Positions 1-6,576 of a DNA stretch of 12,984 nt are shown one piece after another. Source of the DNA: Desulfobacteria bacterium (GTDB lineage: Bacteria > Desulfobacterota > Desulfobacteria > Desulfobacterales > C00003060); the NCBI GenBank assembly GCA_030145035.1, contig JAQYWL010000280.1:1-12984 (forward strand). The letters are read 5' to 3'. Under the pieces are notes generated by a model. It had not been told where the DNA came from and made no database searches. It saw nothing but the letters and a program-made list of their open reading frames with translations. Both the position numbers and the translations under genes were made by a program. The number at the start of each line of letters is the position of its first letter. Positions within the stretch are counted from its first letter, which is position 1.

Positions 1-300
1 TGCAAAAATGAACGGAATACGCCGTTGTGGTTTTGGCCCGAATACGCCTTGAGGCGGAATCTCGTGGCGTTGATCTTCTGCTCTTATGTAACGAGCGAAG
101 CGGATAACAGTATTGAGTCTGTGGCGGCGCTGACCCGCAGACGGTGCCAAAGCGGCCCAACGGAGCACAGTTTGAGCATGTACGTGCGTTTGTCCCTGTT
201 GCGTCGCAAACCGGGCAAAGCTGCGCAGAAGATATTCGGGGACTTCGAGTTCAAAGCCCGCGGCGCGCCTGACGGATAGATAGCTATCGATAGCTTTCAT
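1..300 (-). CDS. Tyrosine recombinase, second gene of a RIT-like set (N-terminal 100 codons, runs off the window)
   Basis: The minus strand is open from an ATG at 300 to the window edge. Its product begins MKAIDSYLSVRRAAGFELEV and continues with LLRSFARFATQQGQTHV and then GVFGPKPQRRIPFIF. This is the N-terminal, DNA-binding (SAM-like) part of a site-specific integrase; the catalytic domain would lie outside the window. The start is fixed by coupling: its ATG shares one base with the TAA stop of the upstream recombinase (TAATG), so the two are almost certainly co-translated. Chains of two or three tyrosine recombinases joined this way are the hallmark of Recombinase-In-Trio elements, where this would be the second protein. 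That a third gene follows is inference. The family call is firm and the RIT assignment fairly firm. Confidence 0.8.
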   Translation of the reverse strand, partial: MKAIDSYLSVRRAAGFELEVPEYLLRSFARFATQQGQTHVHAQTVLRWAALAPSAGQRRHRLNTVIRFARYIRAEDQRHEIPPQGVFGPKPQRRIPFIFA

Positions 301-1547
301 TAACATGGGTCCACCTCCGGCCAGGGTTGAGCAACTTCTTTAAGAAGAACCAGATCTACTTTGGCATAGTGCACAGTTGTTTCGATTGATCGATGGCGTA
401 GAACAGCGGCAATGCCATTCAGCGATACTCCTTGGCGTAACATTGCAGTTGCCGCAGAGTGACGTAGCACATGTGCTCCGTACGACGGGGCATCGACACC
501 GGCTCTTCGGATAGCCCGGGCCACAATACGAGAGACCGTACTTCCGGAATCCAAGCGACGCAATGGCGCTTTGGCTCTGATAAAGACGTGGTCATCACTG
601 ACTGCAGGACGGCCATCTTTCAGATATTCCAAAACCGCATCACCGACTTGTTGAGGTAGCGGAAGCCGGACTTCACGGTGTCCCTTGCCTGAAAATCGGA
701 TGCTTGCCTCCAGCCAATCAATGTCGTTTAGCTTGAGCCCAGCGATATCCCCTCCTCGCAGTCCTAGCCGGGCCAGCAGCAATATGATGGCTCTGTCCCG
801 TCGGCCAATCGGTGTGCTTGAGTCGCAGGCATCTATGATTTGTTCCACGTCAGCGCTCGGCAGGTAGCGAGGCAAACTCGACAAACGCCAATCTGCCAAC
901 CGGGGAATGCTCTCGTGTAGACCAGATGGACACAGTCCCTCAGCAATAAGGTAGCGTAGAAACATCCGTAAGGCTCTCACTGTAGTTTTGGCTTTTCCTG
1001 TCCCGCTTTGTCTCAACCGATCGAAAACGAAACGACGAAGGTTCTCGACTTGGTATTGGCCGGGATCGTCTCCGAGAGTGTCAAGCACATCGATCACTGT
1101 GGGCCCGTAGATTTCCAGTGTTCTCTCAGTTACACCACGGTGTTGTCTCATCCATCGATGAAAACCTTCAAACAACGGTTTGTGGGTGCATTGGAGGCAT
1201 TCATCGTTCTGCAGAGGGACTACGCCTAAACTCCTGAGGTGGTTGAGAAAATGCCTGGCCCCGACAATTGCATCTGAACTTTTGTCTAGGCTTGACCGAT
1301 TACAGCTACACGTTGTAAGATGCCTTGCGAAGGCCGAAAGCGCTTCCTCGTTGAGATTGACAATGCCGATGTTCACCGTATCCACCCACTGGCCCAGGTG
1401 TGCTGCTGCACGCAAATATCTACGCGCTGTCGCCCAGGAATAGCCCTGTGCACGCAGGAACTCGGCAAATCCATCCAGGTGGGAGCTAGCTGATCCAGAA
1501 CTCAGTCGCTCTAAAGTCCGTGAATCCGTGAAATAGATCGTCAACAT
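300..1547 (-). CDS. Tyrosine recombinase, first gene of a RIT-like set
   Basis: This encodes a 415-residue site-specific recombinase that would cut and rejoin DNA through a phosphotyrosine. The N-terminal 220 residues form the arm- and core-binding region. The catalytic domain follows, with R264 (LGLRGGD), K288 (SGKGHR), H359 and R362 (HVLRH), H385 (LRHRS) and the nucleophile Y394 (HYAKVD), so the active site is complete. The start is supported by a strong ribosome site, AAAGGAGG, just upstream of the ATG on the minus strand. Its stop overlaps the start of the next recombinase. The protein lacks an obvious integron-integrase-specific insert, so it is not a good candidate for the IntI that moved the cassettes further right. 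It is probably the RitA-type member of a RIT element. It looks intact. Confidence 0.88.
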   Translation of the reverse strand: MLTIYFTDSRTLERLSSGSASSHLDGFAEFLRAQGYSWATARRYLRAAAHLGQWVDTVNIGIVNLNEEALSAFARHLTTCSCNRSSLDKSSDAIVGARHFLNHLRSLGVVPLQNDECLQCTHKPLFEGFHRWMRQHRGVTERTLEIYGPTVIDVLDTLGDDPGQYQVENLRRFVFDRLRQSGTGKAKTTVRALRMFLRYLIAEGLCPSGLHESIPRLADWRLSSLPRYLPSADVEQIIDACDSSTPIGRRDRAIILLLARLGLRGGDIAGLKLNDIDWLEASIRFSGKGHREVRLPLPQQVGDAVLEYLKDGRPAVSDDHVFIRAKAPLRRLDSGSTVSRIVARAIRRAGVDAPSYGAHVLRHSAATAMLRQGVSLNGIAAVLRHRSIETTVHYAKVDLVLLKEVAQPWPEVDPC

Positions 1548-1725
1548 AAGGTCCTCCTTTCTGTTGGGGGTTGATGAGGGGAGTACCTAAGGCTATTCGA
1601 CCTGAATATGATGGAATTCTTATGTTGAGAAGTGTAATGCTTTGACTTGATCTAAGAGGCTGGAATTAAATAGGTTTCAGATTGGAGAGATTCATCTACT
1701 CTACATAAAATGTTACTCTACATAA
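1540..1725. repeat. Short repeats TTATGTWGA at the promoter-side end of the recombinase element
   Basis: Four copies of a motif close to TTATGT(A/T)GAG lie in the leader of the recombinase genes. Two copies, TTATGTAGAGTA on the minus strand at 1697-1708 and 1714-1725, are identical over 12 bases with a 17-base period. One lies on the plus strand at 1620-1629 (TTATGTTGAG). One more, TTATGTTGAC on the minus strand at 1540-1549, spans the recombinase start codon. The outermost copy ends exactly where intron-like sequence begins. Binding sites for the recombinases at the element's end are the natural reading, with possible autoregulation by the copy on the start codon. That role is inferred. The rest of 1550-1700 shows nothing else recognisable. 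Confidence 0.5.
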
Positions 1726-1774
1726 GTCCGGATCTGTGCGGGGGGTGCCGGGTAACCGGCATTCCTACCGCGAC
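1726..1774 (+). mobile_element. 3' end of a group II intron (part of domain V and domain VI)
   Basis: The stretch reads GTCCGGATCTGTG, like the 3' strand of a group II intron domain V. It then forms a hairpin TGCCGG-GTAA-CCGGCA (1746-1761) extended by G-T pairs, and continues CCTACCGCGAC. This matches domain VI: a short GNRA-like-capped stem, an unpaired A in the 3' strand (A1767) seven bases from the end as branch point, and a final AC at 1774. The 5' half of domain V and the rest of the intron, including any reverse transcriptase, are absent; recombinase-element sequence sits there instead. The identification rests on remembered domain V/VI sequences. A plain hairpin such as a terminator is the alternative, but no T-run follows. 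Confidence 0.55.
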
Positions 1775-1872
1775 TGAATAGGTAACTGGGGCCCTAGTGT
1801 GATTTGGATAGCCTCTCTTGATTCTGCTGATCAGGGATGTGGATCTAGGCACACAAGCCATAGAGGGAAGTT

Positions 1873-3090
1873 GTGAGAAAAGGCCTATTTAGCAAAGTCA
1901 GCGTCAGTCCAAGACGCCCAAAATGGGAAAATTGCGTCCAACGATTCGAAAAGCTTTACCATAGAGGAGATGACATAAGGAGCCCATTTGCCAGGGACTT
2001 TAACAGAATACTCCACTGCACGGCGTACAGAAGGCTAAAACACAAAACACAGGTCTTCTTTGCACCAAGAAATGACCATATTTGTACAAGGATGGAACAC
2101 GTTAATCATGTTATCGCTGTAAGTTACACAATAGCAAAGTACTTGGGACTGAATACAGAATTGACCAATGCAATTGCCATCGGGCACGATCTTGGTCACG
2201 CCCCGTTTGGACACGCAGGTGAAACATTCCTGAAGACCATCGTCCAAAAGGAATTGAAAGAAACCTTCTGGCACGAAAAGAACAGCCTTTGGTTCGTTGA
2301 TAAGATCGAGACTTTGGAAGATCCCAATGGATATCACAGAAATTTGAATCTTACGTATGCCGTAAGGGATGGCATCATCTGCCACTGTGGCGATGTAGAC
2401 GAAGGGCAGCTTATTCCAAGAGATGATTTTGTCGACTTGTATGACATGGCGGAGCCAAACCAATACAGCCCCTTCACGTGGGAAGGCTGTGTTGTGAAGA
2501 TCGCCGATAAGATAGCATACTTAGGAAGGGATATTGAAGATGCGAGAACCCTCAAGATCCTTTCCGTTTCAGAAGCAAAAGAATTAGTTAAAACAGTTAG
2601 GCCATACACCAAAAGGAGGATGCGCGAACTTAACAACACCATACTGATGCACGACTTTGTCATAGATGTATGTATGAACAGTAGCCCTGAGGGTGGTATA
2701 AGGCTATCAAAGAGAGCTTTAGAACTGATGAACGCGGTGAGGGGCTTCAGCTACGACAAGATTTATTATCACAAGAGACTTAACAACTATAGAAAATATG
2801 CCAACCTGATCATAGATTCAATTTATGAGTTGCTAAAGGACTTGTATCAAAAGAAGAAGACATTGAATGAAGTGGAGAGGCAGAGGTACTTGTATCCAAC
2901 TCTAGTAGATGTATTCTCAGAATGGCTCCTCAAATATGCTTATCCAGCTCAGAGGCCAACCCATTTCAAGAATAGTATTCTGTATGATCTGAGAAGGAAG
3001 AGAGATTATTATCGGGCTTGTATCGACTTCATTTCAGGAATGACGGATCTGTTCGCTATTAAGATATTCCATGAGATAACAACCTTCTGA
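1873..3090 (+). CDS. dgt: dGTP triphosphohydrolase (dGTPase, HD-domain)
   Basis: The 405-residue product is an HD-domain deoxynucleotide triphosphohydrolase, which splits dGTP or other dNTPs into deoxynucleoside and tripolyphosphate in the cytoplasm. The family's opening (DDIRSPFARDFNRILHCTAY, then RRLKHKTQV) is present. The metal site is complete: H76 (RMEHVNHV), H105-D106 (GHDLGHAPFGH) and D212 (KIADKIAYLGRDIEDA). The start is GTG at 1873, with AGAGGGAAG two bases upstream. Length is usual for the shorter dGTPases. Most arginine codons seem to be AGA or AGG and the gene is AT-richer than the recombinases, suggesting separate transfer. Enzymes of this family can starve phages of nucleotides, but ordinary pool control is equally possible. 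It stands alone, with no partner on its strand. Confidence 0.92.
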   Translation: MRKGLFSKVSVSPRRPKWENCVQRFEKLYHRGDDIRSPFARDFNRILHCTAYRRLKHKTQVFFAPRNDHICTRMEHVNHVIAVSYTIAKYLGLNTELTNAIAIGHDLGHAPFGHAGETFLKTIVQKELKETFWHEKNSLWFVDKIETLEDPNGYHRNLNLTYAVRDGIICHCGDVDEGQLIPRDDFVDLYDMAEPNQYSPFTWEGCVVKIADKIAYLGRDIEDARTLKILSVSEAKELVKTVRPYTKRRMRELNNTILMHDFVIDVCMNSSPEGGIRLSKRALELMNAVRGFSYDKIYYHKRLNNYRKYANLIIDSIYELLKDLYQKKKTLNEVERQRYLYPTLVDVFSEWLLKYAYPAQRPTHFKNSILYDLRRKRDYYRACIDFISGMTDLFAIKIFHEITTF

Positions 3091-3139
3091 TTGCATGCAG
3101 GGTGTGAAGGATTTTCGATCGGTATCACAGGAGAGTCTT

Positions 3140-3217
3140 ATGAACTACAAACTGAGCCCGTCCGCTCTCACCTTTCTGGAGGGGAGAGAGGGACATTATA
3201 AATATATGAATATGTAG
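3140..3217 (+). pseudogene. Short remnant resembling the N-terminus of a PD-(D/E)XK nuclease-family protein
   Basis: A 25-codon frame with a good ribosome site (CAGGAGA, 6-7 bases upstream) encodes MNYKLSPSALTFLE and then degenerates to a TAG. An opening of this kind, with SPSAL followed by FLE, is seen in Cas4/RecB-like PD-(D/E)XK nuclease proteins, where a cysteine-containing segment would follow. That segment is missing here, as is everything else. I read it as the leftover start of a lost gene. The match is short and from memory, so chance is possible. Confidence 0.3.
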
Positions 3218-3275
3218 ATACAATGTTGTTGACTAAATTGAATAACTCTAATGCAAGATCTTCAAGGAATTGTCC

Positions 3276-3401
3276 ATGGGCGGTAGATTTGGAAAATATG
3301 GTGATGCCAAGCGAAAGGCCCAGAACCAACGTCCCATGGTTTCTTTCAGGGCGCTTGTCGAGAGTTTTAAATTTGGTATTATTATAGAAACTATATACTA
3401 A
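3276..3401 (+). pseudogene. Short ORF, likely N-terminal gene remnant (basic MGGRFGKYGDAKRK start)
   Basis: This is a 41-codon frame with AAGGAA upstream. The first 20 residues are strongly basic, starting MGGRFGKYGDAKRKAQNQR. The rest (MVSFRALVESFKFGIIIETIY) looks unlike a continuation of the same protein. A similar basic lead occurs, as far as I recall, on some GNAT-type acetyltransferases of Deltaproteobacteria, but the acetyltransferase body is absent. The frame ends four bases before the GTT (3405-3407) where the integron cassettes may begin. It is probably a truncated 5' end. The remainder of 3091-3423 holds nothing further that I can identify. Confidence 0.3.
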
Positions 3402-3435
3402 CTGGTTATATTTTTACTGAATTGTGGATATCATT

Positions 3436-4497
3436 ATGCGAGTGAAAGACATTAAGCTTTTATGGGGAAGGTCAGGCAATAGGTGTGCTATTTGCAAAAT
3501 TGAACTAACTCCAGATGGCGAGACTGATACTATTGGAGAGATCGCACATATCGTAGGTCGCTCACCGGATGGTCCAAGAGGTGACGGCTCTCTTCCTTTG
3601 TCAGAAAGGGATGACTTTTCAAATCTTATCCTTTTATGTCCAAACCATCACTCTGAAATTGACAAATTTTCAGAAAAGTGGTCAATCCCAAAATTGCTTC
3701 AGATTAAATCTGACCATGAAAAATGGGTGTCGGATCAACTAGAACATGGCTTAATATCAATTAAACCAATTGATAATTCACGTTTCCTTGAAATAACAAA
3801 AACGGATTGGAAAAGGTTTTCTCAATCTCAAATCTGGGTAGCAACCTGTCTTACCCCTCTACTTGTCGAAGATGATTCTATAGATCCTTTAAAGGAAAAA
3901 GTGATACACACTCTTAAGAGCATCAAATTACCGGACGATGGTCTCTGGGATCCTCATTTGAACCACTATAATACAAGACCTAATGAGAACGGTATTATCA
4001 ACTCAAAATTAGATGAAATAAATCAGGGTATCGGGTACAAAATACAGATATTTCGAAATGGTCACTGTGAATTACTCTTTTGCTTAGAGGCATCCGTCAA
4101 CAGAATTACAGAATATGCCAAAGATAGTGACCCTGAAATAACCAAATCTTGTCGTGTTATTCGATACACCCATCTCGCTGAAGTCACCAAAAAACAAATA
4201 CATGCGCTTAAACATATTTGGACTATCTGCCTCCCCTTTAAAGACATGACATTGACCACAGCAATACTAAATACAAGAAACACTATCCTATATTCAATGG
4301 AAAAGGAGTGGGGCGGAGCTATCTACGGTTTTCCAGTTGAATCAAACGAGTTAACTTTGACCTCAGTAATTAACAGAAGTATAGATACAGATGAAATTAA
4401 TGAAAGTGTTTTGAAAAGATTAGTGAATTCTTTTGGCCTTATTTTAAACGAAATCTATGACGCAAAGGGTGAGTTTATGCGTCCTCAAAAATTATGA
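3436..4497 (+). CDS. HNH endonuclease with an uncharacterised C-terminal region; integron cassette gene
   Basis: The 353-residue protein opens with an HNH nuclease domain. It has a CxxC pair (C17, C20 in NRCAICK), H38 (EIAHIVGRS), N63 and a CPNHH cluster (C68, H71, H72), which together give the zinc- and metal-binding pattern of HNH enzymes. Residues 100-353 match no family I can name. They contain strand-rich stretches such as GYKIQIFRNGHCELLF and a C-terminal helix, SVLKRLVNSFGLILNEIY, which could form a sensing domain. ATG 3436 is preferred because it is preceded by GGAT at a sensible distance; an in-frame GTG at 3424 would add four residues. The gene is AT-rich and followed 8 bases after its stop by an attC site, so it is a mobile cassette. 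A restriction or anti-phage role is plausible but not shown. Confidence 0.82.
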   Translation: MRVKDIKLLWGRSGNRCAICKIELTPDGETDTIGEIAHIVGRSPDGPRGDGSLPLSERDDFSNLILLCPNHHSEIDKFSEKWSIPKLLQIKSDHEKWVSDQLEHGLISIKPIDNSRFLEITKTDWKRFSQSQIWVATCLTPLLVEDDSIDPLKEKVIHTLKSIKLPDDGLWDPHLNHYNTRPNENGIINSKLDEINQGIGYKIQIFRNGHCELLFCLEASVNRITEYAKDSDPEITKSCRVIRYTHLAEVTKKQIHALKHIWTICLPFKDMTLTTAILNTRNTILYSMEKEWGGAIYGFPVESNELTLTSVINRSIDTDEINESVLKRLVNSFGLILNEIYDAKGEFMRPQKL

Positions 4498-4505
4498 GGC
4501 ACAAA

Positions 4506-4586
4506 ATATAACCAATCACTGGAGCCAACGTGACATTGTATCCTAATTTTAGGCGGGCAGGCCCGTGGCTCGGTTCTGCGTTAAGT
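4506..4586 (+). other. attC: Integron attC site 1 (end of the HNH cassette)
   Basis: Two imperfectly complementary arms flank a spacer. The left arm has ATATAAC (R'', 4506-4512) followed by GAGCC-A-ACG (4522-4530). The right arm has CGTGGCTC (4564-4571) and ends in TGCGTTAAGT, whose GTTAAGT (4580-4586) fits the R' consensus GTTRRRY exactly. Folded, the arms pair through TAAC and GAGCC-ACG, leaving an unpaired A and an unpaired T on the left strand, like the extrahelical bases of known attC sites. The centre has a small hairpin, CCTAA-TT-TTAGG. Orientation matches the cassette gene on the plus strand. Confidence 0.75.
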
Positions 4587-4613
4587 GAACTATATAGGGG
4601 GTATTGAACATTT

Positions 4614-5318
4614 ATGTGCCTTATCAAACGCTTGCCAGTGACGTTGGATCGTGAAAGAACGGCTCAAGAAGTAATTGAACACTATGAACTTAATGTTCAT
4701 GAGGCTTGTATCATACTGGACCATGTTAACTCTGGTCAATATCCTGATGAAAGATATGAAGATCCCGCTTTTTGTGTAGATCCGACACAACCTAGCATTA
4801 ATCCAATATCTCCACCGGAAATCCAGATTATTTTTGGCGAGTCTAATTGCAAACAGCTAATATGGGTTTCAAGAGAGATTGTTGAGTCATTTGAAACATC
4901 ATTCATTTGGGCTCTATCTCACGAACTCCAACATGCTCGTCAAAATCTTTTGTACCCAGAACTGCATCTAACCAATAGATTTATATGTAGTTACTACAGT
5001 CAGGTATTTAGAGTGGAGCCTTACCTTATCGACATTCCAATTGAATTAGATGCCGAAATCTCAGCGATGGCATCAATTGAAACTCTGCGAGGTGAAGAAA
5101 CTCTGAATCAGCATTTGGACGCCGAACGCAATAGGAATCATAATAGACGCGAGTACATAGATAATCTTTTGCAGCGGAAATCCGGTTGGCCAGGAGTTAT
5201 CGAAGCTACACGCTCCCTTTTGTTTGCGAGGAAACAGCGCCTTGTCCATATACTCGAGCAACAGCATGCACACGGTAGGCATACATACCTCAACTTAGAA
5301 TGGATTCTTGAAGGTTGA
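4614..5318 (+). CDS. HExxH zinc metallopeptidase-like protein; integron cassette gene
   Basis: A 234-residue protein of unknown role. Its centre carries a zinc-peptidase signature: H103-E104-x-x-H107 (ALSHELQHARQ), and about 40 residues later IELDAEISA, whose E144 or E148 could supply the third metal ligand as in gluzincins. Short bacterial proteins with HEL-H-Q followed by ELDA are usually annotated only as putative metallopeptidases. No signal peptide or membrane segment is seen, so it should be cytoplasmic. The ATG at 4614 lies about 12 bases after GGGGG, a poor ribosome site, as is common for cassette genes. It sits exactly between two attC sites, 27 bases after the first and 6 bases before the second, so it is one complete gene cassette. 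Substrate unknown. Confidence 0.78.
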   Translation: MCLIKRLPVTLDRERTAQEVIEHYELNVHEACIILDHVNSGQYPDERYEDPAFCVDPTQPSINPISPPEIQIIFGESNCKQLIWVSREIVESFETSFIWALSHELQHARQNLLYPELHLTNRFICSYYSQVFRVEPYLIDIPIELDAEISAMASIETLRGEETLNQHLDAERNRNHNRREYIDNLLQRKSGWPGVIEATRSLLFARKQRLVHILEQQHAHGRHTYLNLEWILEG

Positions 5319-5324
5319 GAAATC

Positions 5325-5382
5325 ACCAAACCAGGCAAATGCAGCGCATTGCTAACGCGCCCGCTGATATGCGCCGTTAGGG
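5325..5382 (+). other. attC: Integron attC site 2 (end of the metalloprotein cassette)
   Basis: The site runs from ACCAAAC (R'', 5325-5331) to GTTAGGG (R', 5376-5382). The left arm CAGGCAAATGCAGCG pairs with the right arm CGCTGATATGCGC; the strongest helix is CAGCG (5342-5346) with CGCTG (5362-5366). An unpaired G on the left strand lies next to that helix, in the position of an extrahelical base. The half-sites resemble environmental attC sites, with AACCAGGCAA on the left and CGCTGAT followed by CGTTA on the right. The length of 58 bases is at the short end of the normal range. The crossover point would be after G5376. Confidence 0.75.
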
Positions 5383-5511
5383 TGAAAGTTGGGGACCTCA
5401 AACTGAAACCTGCAAAACTGAAGAGCGATCCCTTTCTCTGAACTGGAAAAGCTCTACGGAGAACCTGTGGATTACGAATACGAAGACGTGGCATCAAGGC
5501 TGGGATTATGA
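5377..5511 (+). pseudogene. 3' remnant of a broken gene upstream of the DUF488 gene
   Basis: From the attC crossover onward one frame reads RVKVGDLKLKPAKLKSDPFL before a TGA at 5439. The coding sense then continues in another frame as ELEKLYGEPVDYEYEDVASR and ends LGL-stop at 5509-5511. Together this looks like the C-terminal 40 or so residues of a protein with one frameshift. It ends 12 bases before the DUF488 start, so it was probably the preceding gene of the same operon. Because it begins right at the crossover point, the cassette array may have separated it from its 5' part. I do not recognise the family. Confidence 0.4.
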
Positions 5512-5523
5512 GATTGAGTTCGC

Positions 5524-6144
5524 ATGAACGATAAAGACTCACAAGAAAAACTCACCATATTCACTGTTGGCCACTCCAACCATTCGCTGGAGCTGTTCAT
5601 CAATCTACTGAAATCCCATAAGATTGATGTGCTGGTTGACGTACGTTCCAAGCCGTTTTCGCGGTTTTCACCCCAGTTTAACAAGGAAGGGCTTGAGAAA
5701 GCAGTTAAGGCAAGTAGCATTAGGTATTTGTTTCTGGGAAAGGAACTAGGTGGAAGGCCACAGGGCTCGGAATTCTACGACCATCAAGGATTTGTTTTGT
5801 ATTCCCAGCTTGCTGAATCTCCATTATTTCTTGAAGGCATTGATCGCCTGATAAAAGGAATCAACACATATCGCGTGGCTGTGATGTGCAGCGAAGAGAA
5901 TCCTGCGAACTGCCATCGCCGGCTTCTTGTCGGTCGGGTGCTCGCGAATCGAGGAGTAAGTGTTCAGCACATTCGTGGAGATGGCACGGTTCGGGATGAA
6001 GACGAACTTGCCCGGGAGGAGTACCAGAGCAAGGGTGAGCAGGCTCAACTAAGCCTTTTCGAGTCCAACGAGGAGGTCCCCGAGTGGAAGTCTACACAAT
6101 CGGTTTTGCCAAGAAAAAAGCTCGACAGTTCTTCGGCGCACTGA
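5524..6144 (+). CDS. DUF488 family protein
   Basis: A 206-residue protein with all the usual DUF488 landmarks: TVGHSNH at 14-20 after a short beta strand, DVRSKPFSRF at 39-48, LGKELGGRP at 71-79, and a C-terminal VMCSEENPANCHR block at 120-132 with the paired cysteines. The biochemical function of DUF488 is not settled; the conserved Cys, His and Arg residues suggest an enzyme or nucleic-acid-linked role. The C-terminal 60 residues are charged, glutamate-rich and probably disordered. The gene overlaps the start of a second, truncated DUF488 gene, showing that the two were once a translationally coupled tandem, a pairing seen in other genomes. It is intact and GC-richer than the cassette genes to its left. 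Confidence 0.88.
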   Translation: MNDKDSQEKLTIFTVGHSNHSLELFINLLKSHKIDVLVDVRSKPFSRFSPQFNKEGLEKAVKASSIRYLFLGKELGGRPQGSEFYDHQGFVLYSQLAESPLFLEGIDRLIKGINTYRVAVMCSEENPANCHRRLLVGRVLANRGVSVQHIRGDGTVRDEDELAREEYQSKGEQAQLSLFESNEEVPEWKSTQSVLPRKKLDSSSAH

Positions 6145-6200
6145 GAAAGGCAGGAATCACCCCTGTCCTGAAACTCCTTACCGCACTTGAAGAAGGGTAG
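6084..6200 (+). pseudogene. Truncated second DUF488 gene
   Basis: A GTG at 6084 follows a near-perfect ribosome site (AGGAGG, 7 bases upstream) inside the end of the first DUF488 gene, overlapping it by 61 bases. The product begins EVYTIGFAKKKARQFFGALR and continues KAGI, the characteristic start of the second type of DUF488 protein. There the family would go on with a VDVR-type motif, but this frame changes to unrelated residues and stops at 6198-6200. So only about 25 true codons remain of the usual 120-150. The break falls near 6160, where a decayed HU gene on the other strand begins, so an insertion or deletion joined the two remnants. Confidence 0.6.
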
Positions 6201-6415
6201 CTTTTCCCAGGCACCTCAATACATTCTCCAGTCTTGGGATTTCGCCCAGTATACCCCTTTTAGTCCTTCATATAGGTGCTGCAAAAACCCGATATTTCCA
6301 CCCTGTCCCCCATAGCAAGGGCCGCCGTCCTTTTCCCGTAGAATACCTGCACCACATGATTTGCTTCAAGATTTCAACGGACAGGGCTACAAGATGGACT
6401 AATCGCGAAAATGAA
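6156..6415 (-). pseudogene. Decayed HU/IHF-family DNA-binding protein gene
   Basis: Read on the minus strand, three pieces in shifting frames rebuild an HU-type protein. First comes a helical part, LVALSVEILKQIM (about 6355-6410). Then KRTAALAMGDRVEISGF and STYMKD (about 6265-6340). After an in-frame TAA follow GYTGRNPKTGECIEVPGK and, one frame over, PFFKCGKEFQDR. MGDRVEISGF and GRNPKTGE are the core beta-strand and DNA-intercalating-arm motifs of HU and IHF, so the family is clear. At least two frameshifts and one stop make it dead. The rest of 6416-6500, which should hold the first helix, shows no clear HU sequence. Confidence 0.6.
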
Positions 6416-6499
6416 GCATCCAAAAAAGACTTGAAAAAATCCCGCAGAAACTGCAAAAAAGGGGCTTTCCTGAAAAGAATCGGAATCGCATACTGTCGA

Positions 6500-6527
6500 T
6501 TGAAGATTCTGTGTTTGAGTGTATGAT
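6500..6527 (+). promoter_or_regulatory. Possible sigma-70 promoter of the helicase gene
   Basis: TTGAAG (6500-6505) and TATGAT (6522-6527) are separated by 16 bases, matching 4 of 6 and 5 of 6 consensus positions. They lie about 50 bases before the helicase start, with no other gene between. The rest of 6416-6576 shows nothing else. Confidence 0.35.
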
Positions 6528-6576
6528 ATGATGCCAACTGCCAACTAACGAGAATTCCTACAATAGAAAGTAAATT

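Noticed and set aside
300..1547. The minus-strand recombinase as the integron integrase (IntI) for the attC cassettes.
   Set aside because: It is coupled to a second recombinase as in RIT elements and shows no IntI-specific insert; no attI is seen beside it.
1746..1761. Hairpin TGCCGG-GTAA-CCGGCA as a transcription terminator.
   Set aside because: No T-run follows on either side, and the surrounding bases fit group II intron domains V and VI better.
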